Counted from the stretch's first letter, positions 36,860-47,094 are shown. The stretch is DNA of 64,000 nucleotides from Tessaracoccus lapidicaptus (GCF_001693815.1 NZ_MBQD01000005.1:1-64000); one strand, 5' to 3'. Translations and numbers: made by a program. The notes: generated by a model from the sequence alone, not told the origin.

Positions 36860-38391
36860 GCTGCCCCCCTCATGTCGCCCTGCCTGAGCTGCAATGCGGC
36901 CCTGACCTCCCGCTCGCCGACCCGGTCCCGCCCCGACAGATCCGCGAGTGTCCAGGCGAGCCTCAGGACCTTGTCGACGCCGCGGGCGCTGAGTGTGCCC
37001 CGTTGCAGCGCTGTGTTGAGGACCCCGAGGTCCGACGGCAGTGGCAACTGCTGACGCAGGTACGACCCCGCCACTTCTCCGTTGGTGGTCCACGGGGTGC
37101 CGGCAAGGCGCCGCCGCTGCCGGTCGCGCGCCGCCACGACGCGCTGCAGCACCGCGGAGCTCGGTTCCGCGGCCTCCGAGCCCACCTCCATGAGCACCCG
37201 GTTGACCGACGACATCTGATGCTTGATGTCGATGCGGTCCAGGATGGGTCCGCTCAACCTCTCCTGGTAGCGGCGAACCTTCAGGGGGTCGCACGTGCAG
37301 TCCATGCCCGCCAGTCCATGGCGGCCGCAGGGGCACGGGTTCGCGGCCAGGACGAGCTGGAACCGAGCGGGGAACGTGGCGGAGTGCCGGGCGCGGCTCA
37401 CCGTGATCGTGCCCTTCTCCAGGGGCGTGCGCAGGGCATCGAGCTTGGTGCCGAAGTCCGGGCACTCGTCCAGGAACAGCACCCCTCGGTGAGCCAACGA
37501 GATGGCCCCCGGCCGAAGCTCGCCGGTGCCGCCGCCCACCAGCGCCACCGGGGTGACGGAGTGGTGCGGGTCCGCGTAGGGGGGCCGCACGATCAGGCCG
37601 GTGAGCTGCCGCCCGGCCAGCGAGTGCACCGCGGAGACCTCCACGGCCTCCTCCTCGTCGAGATCCGGCAGGATCGACGGCAGCCGGGCCGCCAGCATGG
37701 TCTTGCCCACGCCGGGCGCGCCGTGCAGGAACAGGTGGTGGCGGCCGGCGGCGGCCACCTCCAGGGCGAACTTCCCGTCCTCGTGGCCGATGACCTCGGA
37801 CAGGTCGGGGGCGAAACCGTCCGGCCCGTCGAAGGGCGGGGACGAGGCGTCGGCCGCCTCGGTGGGGTTCGTCACCGGCTTCCCCGTCAGCAGGTCGATC
37901 ACCTCCGCGAGGCGACCCGCGCCCCACACCGTGACCCCGGGAACGAGGGCGGCCTCGTCCTGCTGCCCGGCGGGAACGATGGCGCGCTCGAATCCCGCTT
38001 TCGCGGCCGCCAGCATGGCCGGCAGGACGCCGCGCACCTTGCGGATGCGCCCGTCCAGGCTCAGCTCCCCGATGAGCACGGTCCGAACCGAGGACACCAG
38101 TTCGACCTCCCGCTGGGCGATGAGGGCCGCGACGGCGACCGCCACGTCGTAGTGAGTGCCGCCCTTCGGGAGGCTCGCGGGCGACAGGTTGATCGTCACC
38201 AGGCCCGGCGGCCACTCGAGCCCCGTTGCCAGCACGGCCGCCCGGACCCGTGCCTTCGCCTCACTGAGGGCCGCGTCCGGCAGGCCCACGAGCTGCACCC
38301 TCGGCAGGCCGCCGCCGGTGGCGGCCTCCACCTCCACCGGGAAGCCGTCGATCCCCGACAGCGCCACCGACCAGACCCGTGGCCTCACCAT
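36856..38391 (-). CDS. comM: YifB/ComM-family Mg-chelatase-like ATPase
   Basis: The 511-residue AAA+ protein acts in branch migration during transformation in naturally competent bacteria. The N-terminal Lon-protease-like fold has GFPVEVEAATGGGLPRVQLVGLPD and LPKGGTHYDVAVA. The ATPase core has LHGAPGVGKTMLAARLPSI, VLFLDECPDF and LAANPCPCGRHG. The latter begins a Cys cluster (CPCG...CTCD) seen in this family. The start ATG lies inside the end of yraN (ATGGTGA), and the stop overlaps dprA. Confidence 0.94.
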   Translation of the reverse strand: MVRPRVWSVALSGIDGFPVEVEAATGGGLPRVQLVGLPDAALSEAKARVRAAVLATGLEWPPGLVTINLSPASLPKGGTHYDVAVAVAALIAQREVELVSSVRTVLIGELSLDGRIRKVRGVLPAMLAAAKAGFERAIVPAGQQDEAALVPGVTVWGAGRLAEVIDLLTGKPVTNPTEAADASSPPFDGPDGFAPDLSEVIGHEDGKFALEVAAAGRHHLFLHGAPGVGKTMLAARLPSILPDLDEEEAVEVSAVHSLAGRQLTGLIVRPPYADPHHSVTPVALVGGGTGELRPGAISLAHRGVLFLDECPDFGTKLDALRTPLEKGTITVSRARHSATFPARFQLVLAANPCPCGRHGLAGMDCTCDPLKVRRYQERLSGPILDRIDIKHQMSSVNRVLMEVGSEAAEPSSAVLQRVVAARDRQRRRLAGTPWTTNGEVAGSYLRQQLPLPSDLGVLNTALQRGTLSARGVDKVLRLAWTLADLSGRDRVGEREVRAALQLRQGDMRGAA

Positions 38392-38756
38392 TCGTCGATC
38401 CCCCGGGCGTAGCTCAGTTCGCACTCCCCGTCCCGCGGCCACAGCACCCCGACGGCGTCCACCCTGATCCGCGGGGGCCGCAGCCGTCGCTCGCGCACGA
38501 ACAGGGTGCCCAGCCGCCGGAGCCGGCACGCCTTGGCGTAGGTGATGGTCTCCAGCGGAGCCCCGTAGCCGGTGCCCGAGCGGCTCTTGACCTCGACCAC
38601 GACGAGCGTCCGGCCATCGGGCTCCACCGCCACGATGTCGATCTCGCCCTCGCGGCAGCGCCAGTTCCTGGCGATCACTCGCCAGCCGCGCTCCTCGAGA
38701 AACTCGGCTGCCCGTTCCTCACCACGGCGCCCCAGCGCCTGCGTCGGTCTTTCCAT
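38385..38756 (-). CDS. yraN: UPF0102 family endonuclease-fold protein YraN
   Basis: The 123-residue protein has a restriction-endonuclease-like fold and no settled function. Family pattern: RRGEERAAEFLEERGW, NWRCREGEIDIVAVEPDGRTLVVVEVKSR with the E-x-D...E-V-K motif, then ITYAKACRLRRLGTLFV. The position between rnhB and comM is standard for actinobacteria. It overlaps comM by 7 bases. Confidence 0.93.
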   Translation of the reverse strand: MERPTQALGRRGEERAAEFLEERGWRVIARNWRCREGEIDIVAVEPDGRTLVVVEVKSRSGTGYGAPLETITYAKACRLRRLGTLFVRERRLRPPRIRVDAVGVLWPRDGECELSYARGIDEW

Positions 38757-38829
38757 CGTCGACCACCTCCGGACCCGTGATCGGCGGACGTGGCGTCCGT
38801 TTCCCGTTATCCACAGGAAACGGTGGGTG

Positions 38830-39141
38830 TCACTTGTTGTCGGGCACCTGGAGCTCGGAGTGGGCGATCTCCTCGATGGACACGTCGCGGAAGGTCAGGA
38901 CCTTGGCCGACTTCACGAACCGTGCCGGGCGGTACATGTCCCAGACCCAGGCATCGCCCATGGACACCTCGTAGTAGACGTCACCGCCCTCGGTGCGCAC
39001 CTTGAGATCCACCGCATTGCAGAGGTAGAAGCGCCGCTCGGTCTCCACCGCGTAGGTGAAGATGCCGACCACGTCCTTGTATTCGCGATACAGGTCGAGC
39101 TCGAGCCGGCTCTCATACTGTTCAAGGTCTTCGGCGCTCAT
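38830..39141 (-). CDS. DUF2469 family protein
   Basis: The 103-residue protein is conserved in actinobacteria beside rnhB. Features: MSAEDLEQYESRLELDLYREYKDVVG, then TYAVETERRFYLCNAVDL, VYYEVSMGDAWVWDMYRP and FVKSAKVLTFRDVSIEE. The pattern is beta-rich. No function is established. The start overlaps the rnhB stop (ATGA). Confidence 0.92.
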   Translation of the reverse strand: MSAEDLEQYESRLELDLYREYKDVVGIFTYAVETERRFYLCNAVDLKVRTEGGDVYYEVSMGDAWVWDMYRPARFVKSAKVLTFRDVSIEEIAHSELQVPDNK

Positions 39142-39770
39142 GGTCTTCTCACTCTAGCCGCTCGCACCACGTTGTCGAAGCACCAGCGGTGGATGTCGGA
39201 CGGGCCGTGCAGGTCCAGCGCGGCCTGATGGACGGAGGTGCAGTACCCCTTGTGGACGGCGAAGCCGTACTCCGGGTAGGTGGCGTCGTGCGCCACCATG
39301 ATGCGGTCCCGGGTGACCTTCGCGACGATCGACGCGGCGCTCACACAGGCCGCCACCTTGTCGCCCTTCCACATCGCCAGCCCCGGCACCCCGAGCCCGT
39401 CGACGGCGAATCCGTCGGTGAGGACGAAGTTGGGGGCCACATCCAGCCGGCCGACCGCGCGGCGCAGCCCCTGCAGATCCGCCTGGTGCATGCCCAGGGC
39501 GTCGCACTCACCCGCCTCCACGACCGCCACGGCCACGGCGACCGCCCGCGACATGATCTGACCGTGCAGCCGTTCGCGCGCCTCCGCGCTCAACACCTTG
39601 GAGTCGTCCAACCCCTCGATGGGCCGCCCCGGGTCAAGGATCACCGCGGCGGCCACCAGCGGCCCCGCGCACGCCCCACGGCCCGCCTCGTCGGCGCCGG
39701 CCACCGGCCCCAGCCCCGCCCGGACCAGCGCGCGCTCATAGCCGTACGGCCCGCGTCCCAGCCGGATCAT
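39138..39770 (-). CDS. rnhB: Ribonuclease HII
   Basis: The 210-residue enzyme removes ribonucleotides and RNA primers from RNA:DNA hybrids. The catalytic segments are GADEAGRGACAGPLVAAAV (first Asp-Glu pair), LDDSKVLSAEARERL, VLTDGFAV (third acidic residue), and ACVSAASIVAKVTRDR. YGFAVHKGYCTSVHQ is also conserved. The start overlaps the lepB stop (ATGA). Confidence 0.95.
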   Translation of the reverse strand: MIRLGRGPYGYERALVRAGLGPVAGADEAGRGACAGPLVAAAVILDPGRPIEGLDDSKVLSAEARERLHGQIMSRAVAVAVAVVEAGECDALGMHQADLQGLRRAVGRLDVAPNFVLTDGFAVDGLGVPGLAMWKGDKVAACVSAASIVAKVTRDRIMVAHDATYPEYGFAVHKGYCTSVHQAALDLHGPSDIHRWCFDNVVRAARVRRP

Positions 39771-40552
39771 CAGCAGCCGGGCTCCACGTGGATCAGCTCG
39801 GGCTCGGCGGGCGGCTCGCCCGTGGCCGCCGGTACCGCCGTGAAGGTCTCCGGCAGCGAGAACGTCGCGAGCCGGTCCAGCGGTGCCACGATGGCCACGG
39901 CAGCGCCCACCACGTTGTCGACGGGCACGAAGGCGCTCGCCCCGGGGTTGCGCGACACGTCAGCCAGGCGACACCGCGAGTCCGCCGACGCGTTGCGATG
40001 GTCGCCCATCACGAAGATCCGGTCAGCCGGCACGATGATCTCGAAGGGGACGCTGACGGCGGCGACCTGCACGCCGTTCTCGCTGTAGAGATACGGCGTC
40101 TCGTCGAGGACGGCGCCGTTGACCTCGATCCGCCCGTCGTCGGTGGTGCGCACCCGGTCCCCTGGCATCCCGATCACGCGCTTGATGAGGTGTTCGGTCC
40201 CCGAGTTGGGGAGCACACCGACGAACTCGAGGGCGATCTTGACCGGATTGGTCGTCGGCTCCGTCGCCCCCAACCAGTCGCCCGGATCCTCGAACACGAC
40301 GACGTCACCACGCTGGAAGCCGCCGAACTTGGCCACCAGCACCCGGTCGTTGACCTGCAGCGTGTTCTCCATCGACCCCGAGGGGATCACGAACATCTGC
40401 CCGACGAAGCTGCGCAGGAGGGTGGCGATGACGACGGCGCCCACGAGGATGAGCACACCCTCGGTCACCCAGGAGAGAAGCCGACGCCCGACACTCGGAC
40501 GCCCGGGCTCAGGCGGCCGCACGTCATCGGGGCGATCAGTGGTCGGTTCCAC
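39770..40552 (-). CDS. lepB: Signal peptidase I
   Basis: The 260-residue membrane protease cleaves signal peptides outside the membrane. A Pro-rich cytoplasmic N-terminus precedes one membrane helix (GVLILVGAVVIATLL). The catalytic Ser is residue 60 in VIPSGSMENTL and the general-base Lys is in LIKRVIGMPGDRV. VFVMGDHRNASADSR-type box E appears as IFVMGDHRNASADSR. The start is GTG. The neighbours rplS and rnhB are the usual ones. Confidence 0.95.
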   Translation of the reverse strand: MEPTTDRPDDVRPPEPGRPSVGRRLLSWVTEGVLILVGAVVIATLLRSFVGQMFVIPSGSMENTLQVNDRVLVAKFGGFQRGDVVVFEDPGDWLGATEPTTNPVKIALEFVGVLPNSGTEHLIKRVIGMPGDRVRTTDDGRIEVNGAVLDETPYLYSENGVQVAAVSVPFEIIVPADRIFVMGDHRNASADSRCRLADVSRNPGASAFVPVDNVVGAAVAIVAPLDRLATFSLPETFTAVPAATGEPPAEPELIHVEPGC

Positions 40553-40626
40553 GAATGTTCAGTCCTTCGGCGGGGCGGCAACGCTGCCCCAGCATACCGC
40601 CCGAGCCCCGGCCCCGAACGCAGCGG

Positions 40627-40653
40627 ACCGCCGGTGACGATGTCACCGGCGGT
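40627..40653 (-). terminator. Hairpin after rplS
   Basis: The 12-base arms ACCGCCGGTGAC and GTCACCGGCGGT pair perfectly around a 3-base loop between the rplS stop and the lepB start. No T-run follows. It may end or reduce transcription from rplS into lepB. Confidence 0.7.
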
Positions 40654-40674
40654 CCCACGACGCGGAGCGTGCGC

Positions 40675-41025
40675 TCAGTCGCGCTTCTCCTTGATCTTGG
40701 CGGCCTTACCGCGCAGCCCGCGCAGGTAGTACAGCTTGGCGCGACGGACGTCACCGCGGCGCTCGACCTCGATCTTCTCGATGATCGGGCTGTGCAGCGG
40801 GAACGTGCGCTCGACGCCGACACCGAAGCTCACCTTGCGGACCGTGAAGGCCTCCTGCACGCCACCGGCGGTGCGGGAGATGACGACGCCGGCGAACACC
40901 TGGACGCGCGAGCGGGTACCTTCGACGACCTTCACGTGCACCTTGACCGAGTCGCCGGGGCGGAAGTCGGGCAGGTCGTCGCGGAGAGCGGCCTTGTCGA
41001 TCTCGAGGATCAGTTTGTTGGTCAT
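40675..41025 (-). CDS. rplS: Ribosomal protein L19
   Basis: This 116-residue large-subunit protein lies near the 30S-50S interface. Typical sequence: [63 protein letters not shown], and [23 protein letters not shown]. The ATG ([12 protein letters not shown]) is preceded by GGAAGG. trmD and rplS are normally adjacent; here sdhCAB stands between them. Confidence 0.97.
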   Translation of the reverse strand: MTNKLILEIDKAALRDDLPDFRPGDSVKVHVKVVEGTRSRVQVFAGVVISRTAGGVQEAFTVRKVSFGVGVERTFPLHSPIIEKIEVERRGDVRRAKLYYLRGLRGKAAKIKEKRD

Positions 41026-41185
41026 GATCAGCCTTCCGTCAGTGCCACAGGTCACCGCGGGTAGTTCCTACCTGGGTCCGGCGCAGGCGTTCCCCCCATG
41101 GCAGGAGCTGCGTGGATCAGGGCTGCCCGGTTGCGGGCAACGACTTGTCATTATGGCAGACACCGGCCCGCGCATGAAATGCGGA

Positions 41186-41218
41186 GTGGGCTCCCGGGAA
41201 CAGTCCCCGAGAGCCCAC
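41186..41218 (-). terminator. Hairpin after sdhB
   Basis: Arms GTGGGCTC (41186-41193) and GAGCCCAC (41211-41218) pair, with an inner GGG/CCC extension. It lies about 80 bases after the sdhB stop and before the rplS leader, so it probably separates the sdh operon from rplS. The flank is not T-rich. Confidence 0.6.
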
Positions 41219-41299
41219 CCGTCAGATTTCGATGCGGACTCGCCTGGCGGCTCGTCCTGTACTCAATCTGAGTTCTCTCCGACTACTGCCGGAGCGAAC

Positions 41300-42058
41300 T
41301 CACTTCCCGTCGGCCTTGAACATCGCCGCGATGAGATCGCGGTTCAGCTTCGAGATCGACTCGAGCGGGATGCCCTTGGGGCACACCGCCGCGCACTCGC
41401 CGATGTTGGTGCAGTTGCCGAAGCCCTCTTCGTCGTGCTGCGCCACCATCGACTTCACGCGGCGGTAGCGCTCGGGCTGGCCCTGCGGCAGCATCGCCAG
41501 GTGCGTGATCTTCGCCGCCGTGAACAGCATCGCGGAGCTGTTCGGGCACGCCGCGACGCAGGCGCCGCAGCCGATGCACGTGGCGTTGTCGAACGCTTCG
41601 TCGGCCTCCCGCTTGGGGGCGGGGGTCGCGTGCGCGTCCGGCGCCGAGCCCGTGTTCGAGGAGATGAAGCCACCCGCCTGGATGATCCGGTCGAACGACG
41701 TGCGATCCACCGCGAGGTCCTTGATCACCGGGAACGCACCCGCACGCCAGGGCTCGATGTCGACGGTCGCGCCGTCGGCGAAGGAGCGCATGTGGAGCTG
41801 GCACGTCGTGGTGCGCACACCCTCCGGCGCGCCATGGGCGACACCGTTGATGACCACGCCACACATGCCGCAGATGCCCTCGCGGCAGTCGTGGTCGAAC
41901 GCCACCGGCTCCTCGTTGCGGTTGGTGAGATTCTCGTTGAGAAGGTCAAGCATCTCCAGGAAGGACATGTCCTCGGACACGCCGTCCAGGTCGTACTCGA
42001 CCATCCGGCCGGCAACCTCCGGGCCGGCCTGACGCCAGATACGTAGCTTGAGCTTCAC
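41300..42058 (-). CDS. sdhB: Succinate dehydrogenase/fumarate reductase iron-sulfur subunit
   Basis: The 252-residue subunit passes electrons from the flavoprotein to the quinone site. Cluster motifs: [10 protein letters not shown] with a later CQLH (2Fe-2S), [12 protein letters not shown] (4Fe-4S), and [12 protein letters not shown] (3Fe-4S/4Fe-4S). The GTG start (VKLKLRIW) overlaps the sdhA stop (GTGA). Gene order sdhC-A-B and the single cytochrome subunit match the Bacillus/Wolinella-type complex used by propionibacteria for both fumarate reduction and succinate oxidation. Confidence 0.96.
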   Translation of the reverse strand: MKLKLRIWRQAGPEVAGRMVEYDLDGVSEDMSFLEMLDLLNENLTNRNEEPVAFDHDCREGICGMCGVVINGVAHGAPEGVRTTTCQLHMRSFADGATVDIEPWRAGAFPVIKDLAVDRTSFDRIIQAGGFISSNTGSAPDAHATPAPKREADEAFDNATCIGCGACVAACPNSSAMLFTAAKITHLAMLPQGQPERYRRVKSMVAQHDEEGFGNCTNIGECAAVCPKGIPLESISKLNRDLIAAMFKADGK

Positions 42059-44070
42059 TTGTAACTCCGTTGCTTCAGTTCGATTGCCTTGTAGTTCAGC
42101 GGCTCTCGGTGCAGCACGGGCTTGCCGCCCTCGCCGCCCCACTCCCAGGCCCCCACGTAGAGGAACTCGTCGTCGTGACGCAGCGCCTCGCCGTCCTCGG
42201 TCTGGGACTCACCGCGGAAGTGACCGCCACAGGACTCGCGGCGGTGCAGGGCGTCGATGCACATGAGCTCGCCCAGCTCGAAGAAGTCCGCGACGCGGCC
42301 GGCCCGCTCCAGCGCCTGGTTGAAGTCCTCGTTCACGCCGGTGACCCGGACGTTGGACCAGAACTCCTGCTTGAGCGCACGGATGAGACCGATGGCCTTC
42401 TTCAGACCCTCATCGGTGCGGTACATGCCGCAGTACTCCCACATGATGTTGCCGAGTTCCTTGTGGAACGAGTCCACCGAGCGGGTGCCCTGGATGCTCA
42501 GCAGCTTGTCGATGCGGGCCTGTGCCGACTCCCGGGCCTCGACGACCGCGGGGTGGTCCTGACCGACCTTGTCGAACGGTGCGTCCGCGAGGTAGTCGTT
42601 GATCGTGTTCGGCAGGACGAAGTAGCCGTCCGCCAGGCCCTGCATCAGCGCGGAGGCGCCGAGGCGGTTCGCGCCGTGATCGGAGAAGTTGGCCTCGCCG
42701 GTCACGTACAGGCCGGTGATCGACGACTGCAGGTCGTAGTCCACCCACAGGCCACCCATGGTGTAGTGCACCGCCGGGTAGATGCGCATCGGCACCTCGT
42801 ACGGGTTCTCACCGGTGATCTGCTGGTACATGTCGAAGAGGTTGCCGTACTTGGCTTCGACGGCCTTCTGGCCGAGACGCTTGATGGCGTCCGAGAAGTC
42901 GAGGTACACGCCGCGGCGGACCTGACGCTCGACACCGTGCTCGTCGCGCTCCGTGACGGCCGGGCCGACGCCGCGGCCCTCGTCGCACATGTTCTTCGCC
43001 TGCCGCGACGCGATGTCGCGCGGGACCAGGTTGCCGAAGGACGGATAAATCCGCTCCAGGTAGTAGTCGCGGTCCTCCTCGGCGATCTGCCGCGGATCCT
43101 TCGCGCAGTCCTCGGCCCGCTTCGGGACCCAGATGCGGCCGTCGTTGCGGAGCGACTCGGACATCAGCGTGAGCTTCGACTGCGTGTCGCCGTGCACCGG
43201 GATGCAGGTCGGGTGGATCTGCGTGTAGCAGGGGTTGCCGAAGTAGGCACCCTTGCGGTGCGCCCGCCAGGTGGCGGTCACGTTGCAGCCCATGGCGTTG
43301 GTGGACAGGAAGAAGACGTTGCCGTAGCCGCCGGTGGCGAGCACGACGGCGTCCGCGGTCCAGGTCTCGACCTTGCCGTTGACCATGTTGCGGGTCACGA
43401 TGCCGCGGGCACGCCCGTCGACCAGGATCAGCTCCACCATCTCGTGGCGGGCGTACATCTTGACCGTTCCGGCCGCGATCTGACGCTCGAGCTGCTGGTA
43501 GACGCCGATCAGCAGCTGCTGACCCGTCTGGCCGCGCGCGTAGAAGGTGCGCTGCACCTGCACGCCGCCGAAGGACCGGGTGTCGAGCAGGCCGCCGTAC
43601 TCGCGGGCGAAGGGGACGCCCTGCGCGACGCACTGGTCGATGATGTTGGCCGACACCTCGGCGAGCCGGTAGACGTTGGTCTCCCGGGCGCGGTAGTCGC
43701 CGCCCTTCACCGTGTCGTAGAACAGGCGGTGCGTGGAGTCGTTGTCGTTGCGGTAGTTCTTCGCCGCGTTGATGCCGCCCTGGGCCGCGATGGAGTGGGC
43801 CCGGCGCGGGCTGTCCTGGTAGCAGAAGTTGAGGACGTTGTAGCCGGCCTCACCCAGCGTCGCGGCCGCGGCGCCACCGGCCAGGCCGGTGCCGACGACG
43901 ATGATGCTGAGCTTGCGGCGGTTCGCCGGGTTGACCAGGCGGGCCTGGAACTGTCGGGTCTGCCACACCTTGTCGATCGGCACACCCTGGGGGGCCTTGG
44001 TGTCGGCGATGTCCTGGCCGTCGACCCAGTAGTCGTTGACGGCCGCGGGGGTCGTGGTGGGTGCAGTCAT
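42055..44070 (-). CDS. sdhA: Succinate dehydrogenase/fumarate reductase flavoprotein subunit
   Basis: The 671-residue subunit has covalent FAD and the dicarboxylate site. The dinucleotide-binding motif is [17 protein letters not shown] near residue 60. The FAD-linking His is residue 92 in [17 protein letters not shown]. The substrate region includes [15 protein letters not shown] and [23 protein letters not shown]. The start overlaps the sdhC stop (ATGA) and the stop overlaps sdhB, so all three are translationally coupled. The long N-terminal lead (about 50 residues before the FAD motif) is normal for this class. Confidence 0.97.
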   Translation of the reverse strand: MTAPTTTPAAVNDYWVDGQDIADTKAPQGVPIDKVWQTRQFQARLVNPANRRKLSIIVVGTGLAGGAAAATLGEAGYNVLNFCYQDSPRRAHSIAAQGGINAAKNYRNDNDSTHRLFYDTVKGGDYRARETNVYRLAEVSANIIDQCVAQGVPFAREYGGLLDTRSFGGVQVQRTFYARGQTGQQLLIGVYQQLERQIAAGTVKMYARHEMVELILVDGRARGIVTRNMVNGKVETWTADAVVLATGGYGNVFFLSTNAMGCNVTATWRAHRKGAYFGNPCYTQIHPTCIPVHGDTQSKLTLMSESLRNDGRIWVPKRAEDCAKDPRQIAEEDRDYYLERIYPSFGNLVPRDIASRQAKNMCDEGRGVGPAVTERDEHGVERQVRRGVYLDFSDAIKRLGQKAVEAKYGNLFDMYQQITGENPYEVPMRIYPAVHYTMGGLWVDYDLQSSITGLYVTGEANFSDHGANRLGASALMQGLADGYFVLPNTINDYLADAPFDKVGQDHPAVVEARESAQARIDKLLSIQGTRSVDSFHKELGNIMWEYCGMYRTDEGLKKAIGLIRALKQEFWSNVRVTGVNEDFNQALERAGRVADFFELGELMCIDALHRRESCGGHFRGESQTEDGEALRHDDEFLYVGAWEWGGEGGKPVLHREPLNYKAIELKQRSYK

Positions 44071-44783
44071 CAGATACCAACTCCGAACAGAACGGCCAGC
44101 GGCATGATCATGAAGCCGACGAACAGGACGACCGCCACGATGATGGCCAGCACGTTGAGGATGCGGGCCGAGCGGCCGCTCGTGTTGCCGCCGAGGGTGA
44201 CGAAGGCGCTCCAGAATCCGTGCCGGATGTGCATGCAGATGAGCACCATGCAGACGGCGTAGAGGAGCACCATCCACCAGAGGCTGAACGCGGCCAGCAC
44301 CAGCGTGTGCGGCTCGTCCGCGTCCCCGCCGCTGACCGAACCGGGCACGATCGTGAACTGGATGAGGTGGAAGATCAGGAAGGCCGCGATGATGATGCCG
44401 CCCCAGCGCATGGTGCGCGAGGAGTACGTCTGCGCCTTCTTGCGGCTCGTCACGTACTTGTCACCGCGGTTCTTCAGCGTCCCGGCCGACAGCGACGCCG
44501 CGGCCCAGATGTGGAGGATGACGGACAGGACGAGGGCGAACCGGAAGATCCAGATGAACCACCCGGCCGGGAGGATCGGGTACAGGATCCCGCCGTCCTC
44601 GGTGGTCCCCTTGAGCCAGTGAGCGTAGTGATCGAAGGCCTCGGGACCCAGGAACATCTTCAGGTTGCCGTACATGTGCATGAGCAGGAACGCGATCATG
44701 ATGAGTCCGGTCACCGCCATGATGACCTTCTTCACCACCGTCGAACGCAGCGCACGTTGATGAAGGGTGAGTGTTGTTGCCAC
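44070..44783 (-). CDS. sdhC: Succinate dehydrogenase cytochrome b subunit
   Basis: The subunit is 237 residues from the GTG at 44783. It has five membrane helices of the SdhC/FrdC diheme type ([101 protein letters not shown]). The His residues in LMHMYG, LHIWA, FHLIQF and MHIRHG are the likely heme ligands. No ribosome site precedes the start. A TAGAGT box ends 7 bases before the GTG, so the operon may be leaderless. An upstream GTG (44792) and TTG (44801) are alternative starts. Confidence 0.93.
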   Translation of the reverse strand: MATTLTLHQRALRSTVVKKVIMAVTGLIMIAFLLMHMYGNLKMFLGPEAFDHYAHWLKGTTEDGGILYPILPAGWFIWIFRFALVLSVILHIWAAASLSAGTLKNRGDKYVTSRKKAQTYSSRTMRWGGIIIAAFLIFHLIQFTIVPGSVSGGDADEPHTLVLAAFSLWWMVLLYAVCMVLICMHIRHGFWSAFVTLGGNTSGRSARILNVLAIIVAVVLFVGFMIMPLAVLFGVGI

Positions 44784-44858
44784 GGGCGTCACTCTAGCCA
44801 ACTGGACCCGCGAGAGGGCGGTGGGGTGACTTATCGAACCCGCGTTTCGCTAGGCTAT

Positions 44859-45581
44859 TTACGTGCGTTTCTCGTCGCGAATATCGTCGCCAAGCAGGTC
44901 CGGGCGGCGGGTACGGGTGCGTTCCAGCGCCTGTTCCGACCGCCACTGCGCCACCCGGCCGTGGTGGCCGCTGAGGAGGACCTCGGGTACCTCACGGCCC
45001 CGCCAGACGGGCGGCTTGGTGTAGTTGGGGTACTCCAGCAACTGGTCGTGCCCCGCGGAGTGCGACTCCTCCACCAGCGATTCCGGGTTGCCCAGGACCC
45101 CCGGCAGCAGCCTGACGACCGCCTCGATGATGGCCAGTGCCGCCACCTCCCCGCCGTTGAGGACGTAGTCGCCCAGCGACACCTCGACCAGTTCGTAGGC
45201 GTCTGCGCAGTGGTCGATGACCCGCTGGTCGATGCCCTCGTAGCGGCCGCACGCGAAGACGAGACGGGGGCGACCCGCCAGCCCGTAGGCCAGCTCCTGC
45301 GTGAACGGCCGGCCGGCCGGGGTGGGCACGACGACGGTCATGGGCAGCGGCGACGCCTGCTCCAGCGCGTCGAACGCCTCGCCCCACGGTTCGGGCTTCA
45401 TGACCATGCCCGCGCCGCCGCCGTACGGGGTGTCGTCGACGGTGCGGTGGCGGTCGTGCGTCCAGTCCCGCAGGTCGTGGACCGCGACGTCGACGGTGCC
45501 GGCGTTGATGGCCTTACCGACGAGGCTGAGCCCGAGGGGCGCGAAGTAGTCGGGGAAGATCGTGACGATGTCTAGCCTCAT
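44859..45581 (-). CDS. trmD: tRNA (guanine-N1)-methyltransferase
   Basis: The 240-residue enzyme methylates G37 of tRNAs using S-adenosylmethionine. It begins [16 protein letters not shown]. The knot region has [34 protein letters not shown] and [51 protein letters not shown] is the conserved C-terminal substrate segment. The start overlaps the rimM stop (ATGA). Confidence 0.97.
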   Translation of the reverse strand: MRLDIVTIFPDYFAPLGLSLVGKAINAGTVDVAVHDLRDWTHDRHRTVDDTPYGGGAGMVMKPEPWGEAFDALEQASPLPMTVVVPTPAGRPFTQELAYGLAGRPRLVFACGRYEGIDQRVIDHCADAYELVEVSLGDYVLNGGEVAALAIIEAVVRLLPGVLGNPESLVEESHSAGHDQLLEYPNYTKPPVWRGREVPEVLLSGHHGRVAQWRSEQALERTRTRRPDLLGDDIRDEKRT

Positions 45582-46099
45582 TCGTCGATGTCCTCCAGCA
45601 GTCCCCCGACGTCGGCCAACCTGACCACCCCTGCCGCGAGGTCGACCTCAGGCACGAGAGCCGCCACGAATGGGACGAGCCGCTCCTCACCCGACGCCGT
45701 CGCGATCTGCAGCACGTCCTGCGCGGGCAGGTGCAGGACGTCCTCGACCCGACCGACCTCACGCCCCACATGGTCCAGGACCAGCAGCCCCACGAGCTGC
45801 CGGTCGAAGTACTCCTCCGGCTCGCTCGGCGACTCGTCGGCCGGCACGCGAGCGGTGAGGAGCGCCCCGGTGAGCGCCTCGACGGCGGTGCGGTCCGGAT
45901 AGCCGACGAGCCCGACGACCAGCCGGCCGCGGTTCCACCGCACCCGCGAGACCTCAATCCGTCGGCCGTCGATGAAGAGCTCGGCCCCCTCGTGGAACCG
46001 GCGCCCGGGCTCGTCGGTGAGCACGTCGACGGCGATGTCGCCCTTGATGCCGTGGGCGCGCCCCAACCGCCCGACGGTGACCTCGATGAGCTCGCTCAT
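45578..46099 (-). CDS. rimM: 16S rRNA processing protein RimM
   Basis: The 173-residue ribosome assembly factor matures the 30S head. The N-terminal barrel has [29 protein letters not shown] and the PRC-barrel follows ([36 protein letters not shown]). [19 protein letters not shown] closes the second barrel. It is co-translated with trmD. An 11-base hairpin separates it from the KH gene. Confidence 0.96.
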   Translation of the reverse strand: MSELIEVTVGRLGRAHGIKGDIAVDVLTDEPGRRFHEGAELFIDGRRIEVSRVRWNRGRLVVGLVGYPDRTAVEALTGALLTARVPADESPSEPEEYFDRQLVGLLVLDHVGREVGRVEDVLHLPAQDVLQIATASGEERLVPFVAALVPEVDLAAGVVRLADVGGLLEDIDE

Positions 46100-46142
46100 C
46101 CCTTGACCTACCTCTCGTGGGGCGGAGCGCCCCGTGACGCGC

Positions 46143-46177
46143 GACGCCCCGGGCTCCGCAGGGGAACCCGGGGCGTC
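46143..46177 (-). terminator. Strong hairpin between the KH gene and rimM
   Basis: Arms GACGCCCCGGG and CCCGGGGCGTC pair perfectly over 11 bases around a 13-base loop. It lies in the 88-base gap after the KH gene. Being inside a conserved operon, it may attenuate or protect mRNA rather than end transcription fully. Confidence 0.6.
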
Positions 46178-46187
46178 CGCGCGATGT

Positions 46188-46436
46188 TCAGCGCCGGCGC
46201 GGACGATCGACGTCCACGAAGTCGACGCGGATGCTCTCCTTGCCGGCGAGCGCCGTGATGACGGTCCGCAGGGCCTGCGCGGTGCGGCCCTGGCGCCCGA
46301 TCACCTTGCCGACGTCGTCGGGGTGGACGCGGACCTCGAGGAGTCGACCTCGCCGCAGATCCTTGTCCTTGACGGTCACGTCGTCCGGATTCGACACGAT
46401 TCCGGCGACGAGGTGCTCCAGCGCCTCGGCCAGCAC
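46188..46436 (-). CDS. khpA: KH-domain RNA-binding protein (KhpA/YlqC family)
   Basis: The 82-residue protein is a single KH domain: MLAEALEHLVAGIVSNPDDVTV, then VRVHPDDVGKVIGRQGRTAQALRTVI with the G-x-x-G loop as GRQG. It binds RNA and occurs between rpsP and rimM in many Gram-positive bacteria. The start is GTG, and the gene follows the rpsP stop with no gap. Confidence 0.94.
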   Translation of the reverse strand: MLAEALEHLVAGIVSNPDDVTVKDKDLRRGRLLEVRVHPDDVGKVIGRQGRTAQALRTVITALAGKESIRVDFVDVDRPRRR

Positions 46437-46438
46437 GA

Positions 46439-46894
46439 TCAGGCCTCTTCGGCCGGCGCCTCGGCGTCGTCGGCCGCGGGGGCCTCAGCCGCAGGAGCCT
46501 TCTCCGCCTCGGAGGCCTTCTTCTTGGCCTTCGAGATGGCCGGCGCGGTGGCGTCGGAGTCCTCGGCGAGAGCCTTCGCGAACTCGGCCTCACGGTCGCG
46601 GCGCGGGGGCTGCGGGTCGATGCCCGCCGGCGTGGTGTCGCCGGTGAACTTCTGCCAGTCACCGCTGCGCTTGAGGATCGCGACGACAGCCTCGGTGGGC
46701 TGCGCGCCCACGGACAGCCAGTACTGGGCGCGCTCCGAGTCCACGCGGATCACCGAGGGATCGTTCTTCGGGTGGTAGATGCCGATCTCTTCGATGGCCT
46801 TGCCGTCACGCTTGGCGCGCGAATCGATCACGATGATGCGGTAGTGGGGCGAGCGAATCTTGCCGAGTCGCTTCAGGCGAATCTTGGTTGCCAC
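46439..46894 (-). CDS. rpsP: Ribosomal protein S16
   Basis: The 151-residue small-subunit protein begins (V)[19 protein letters not shown]. It contains the S16 core through [23 protein letters not shown] long Ala/Glu/Lys-rich C-terminal extension ([21 protein letters not shown]) brings it above the usual 80-100 residues, as in other actinobacteria. The GTG start lies 10 bases after AGGAGA. It heads the rpsP-khpA-rimM-trmD operon. Confidence 0.96.
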   Translation of the reverse strand: MATKIRLKRLGKIRSPHYRIIVIDSRAKRDGKAIEEIGIYHPKNDPSVIRVDSERAQYWLSVGAQPTEAVVAILKRSGDWQKFTGDTTPAGIDPQPPRRDREAEFAKALAEDSDATAPAISKAKKKASEAEKAPAAEAPAADDAEAPAEEA

Positions 46895-47094
46895 TGGTGT
46901 GGGATCTCCTGTACTGAGAGTCTGGTGCAGACGTTGAGCGGTGGACATGCGCAGGCGCGTGGGGCACGCTGCACGTGAACCTGGGTCCCCTGCGTCCGGT
47001 TGAGAGGGCCCGGGCACAGAGATGCATCCGACATTGTGCCAGATGCCGCACCGGCGCCCAAACGCCGGCGCGGCCCGTCGCCTAGGATCACGGC

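Noticed and set aside
35729-38215. One 828-codon minus-strand frame that would fuse comM and dprA
   Set aside because: The N-terminal part is a shadow of comM. DprA starts at a GTG at 36859 overlapping the comM stop.
42070-44262. A 730-codon open frame antisense to sdhA and sdhC
   Set aside because: It is a GC-bias shadow. The sense strand encodes clear SdhA motifs and the antisense translation has no ribosome site or motif.
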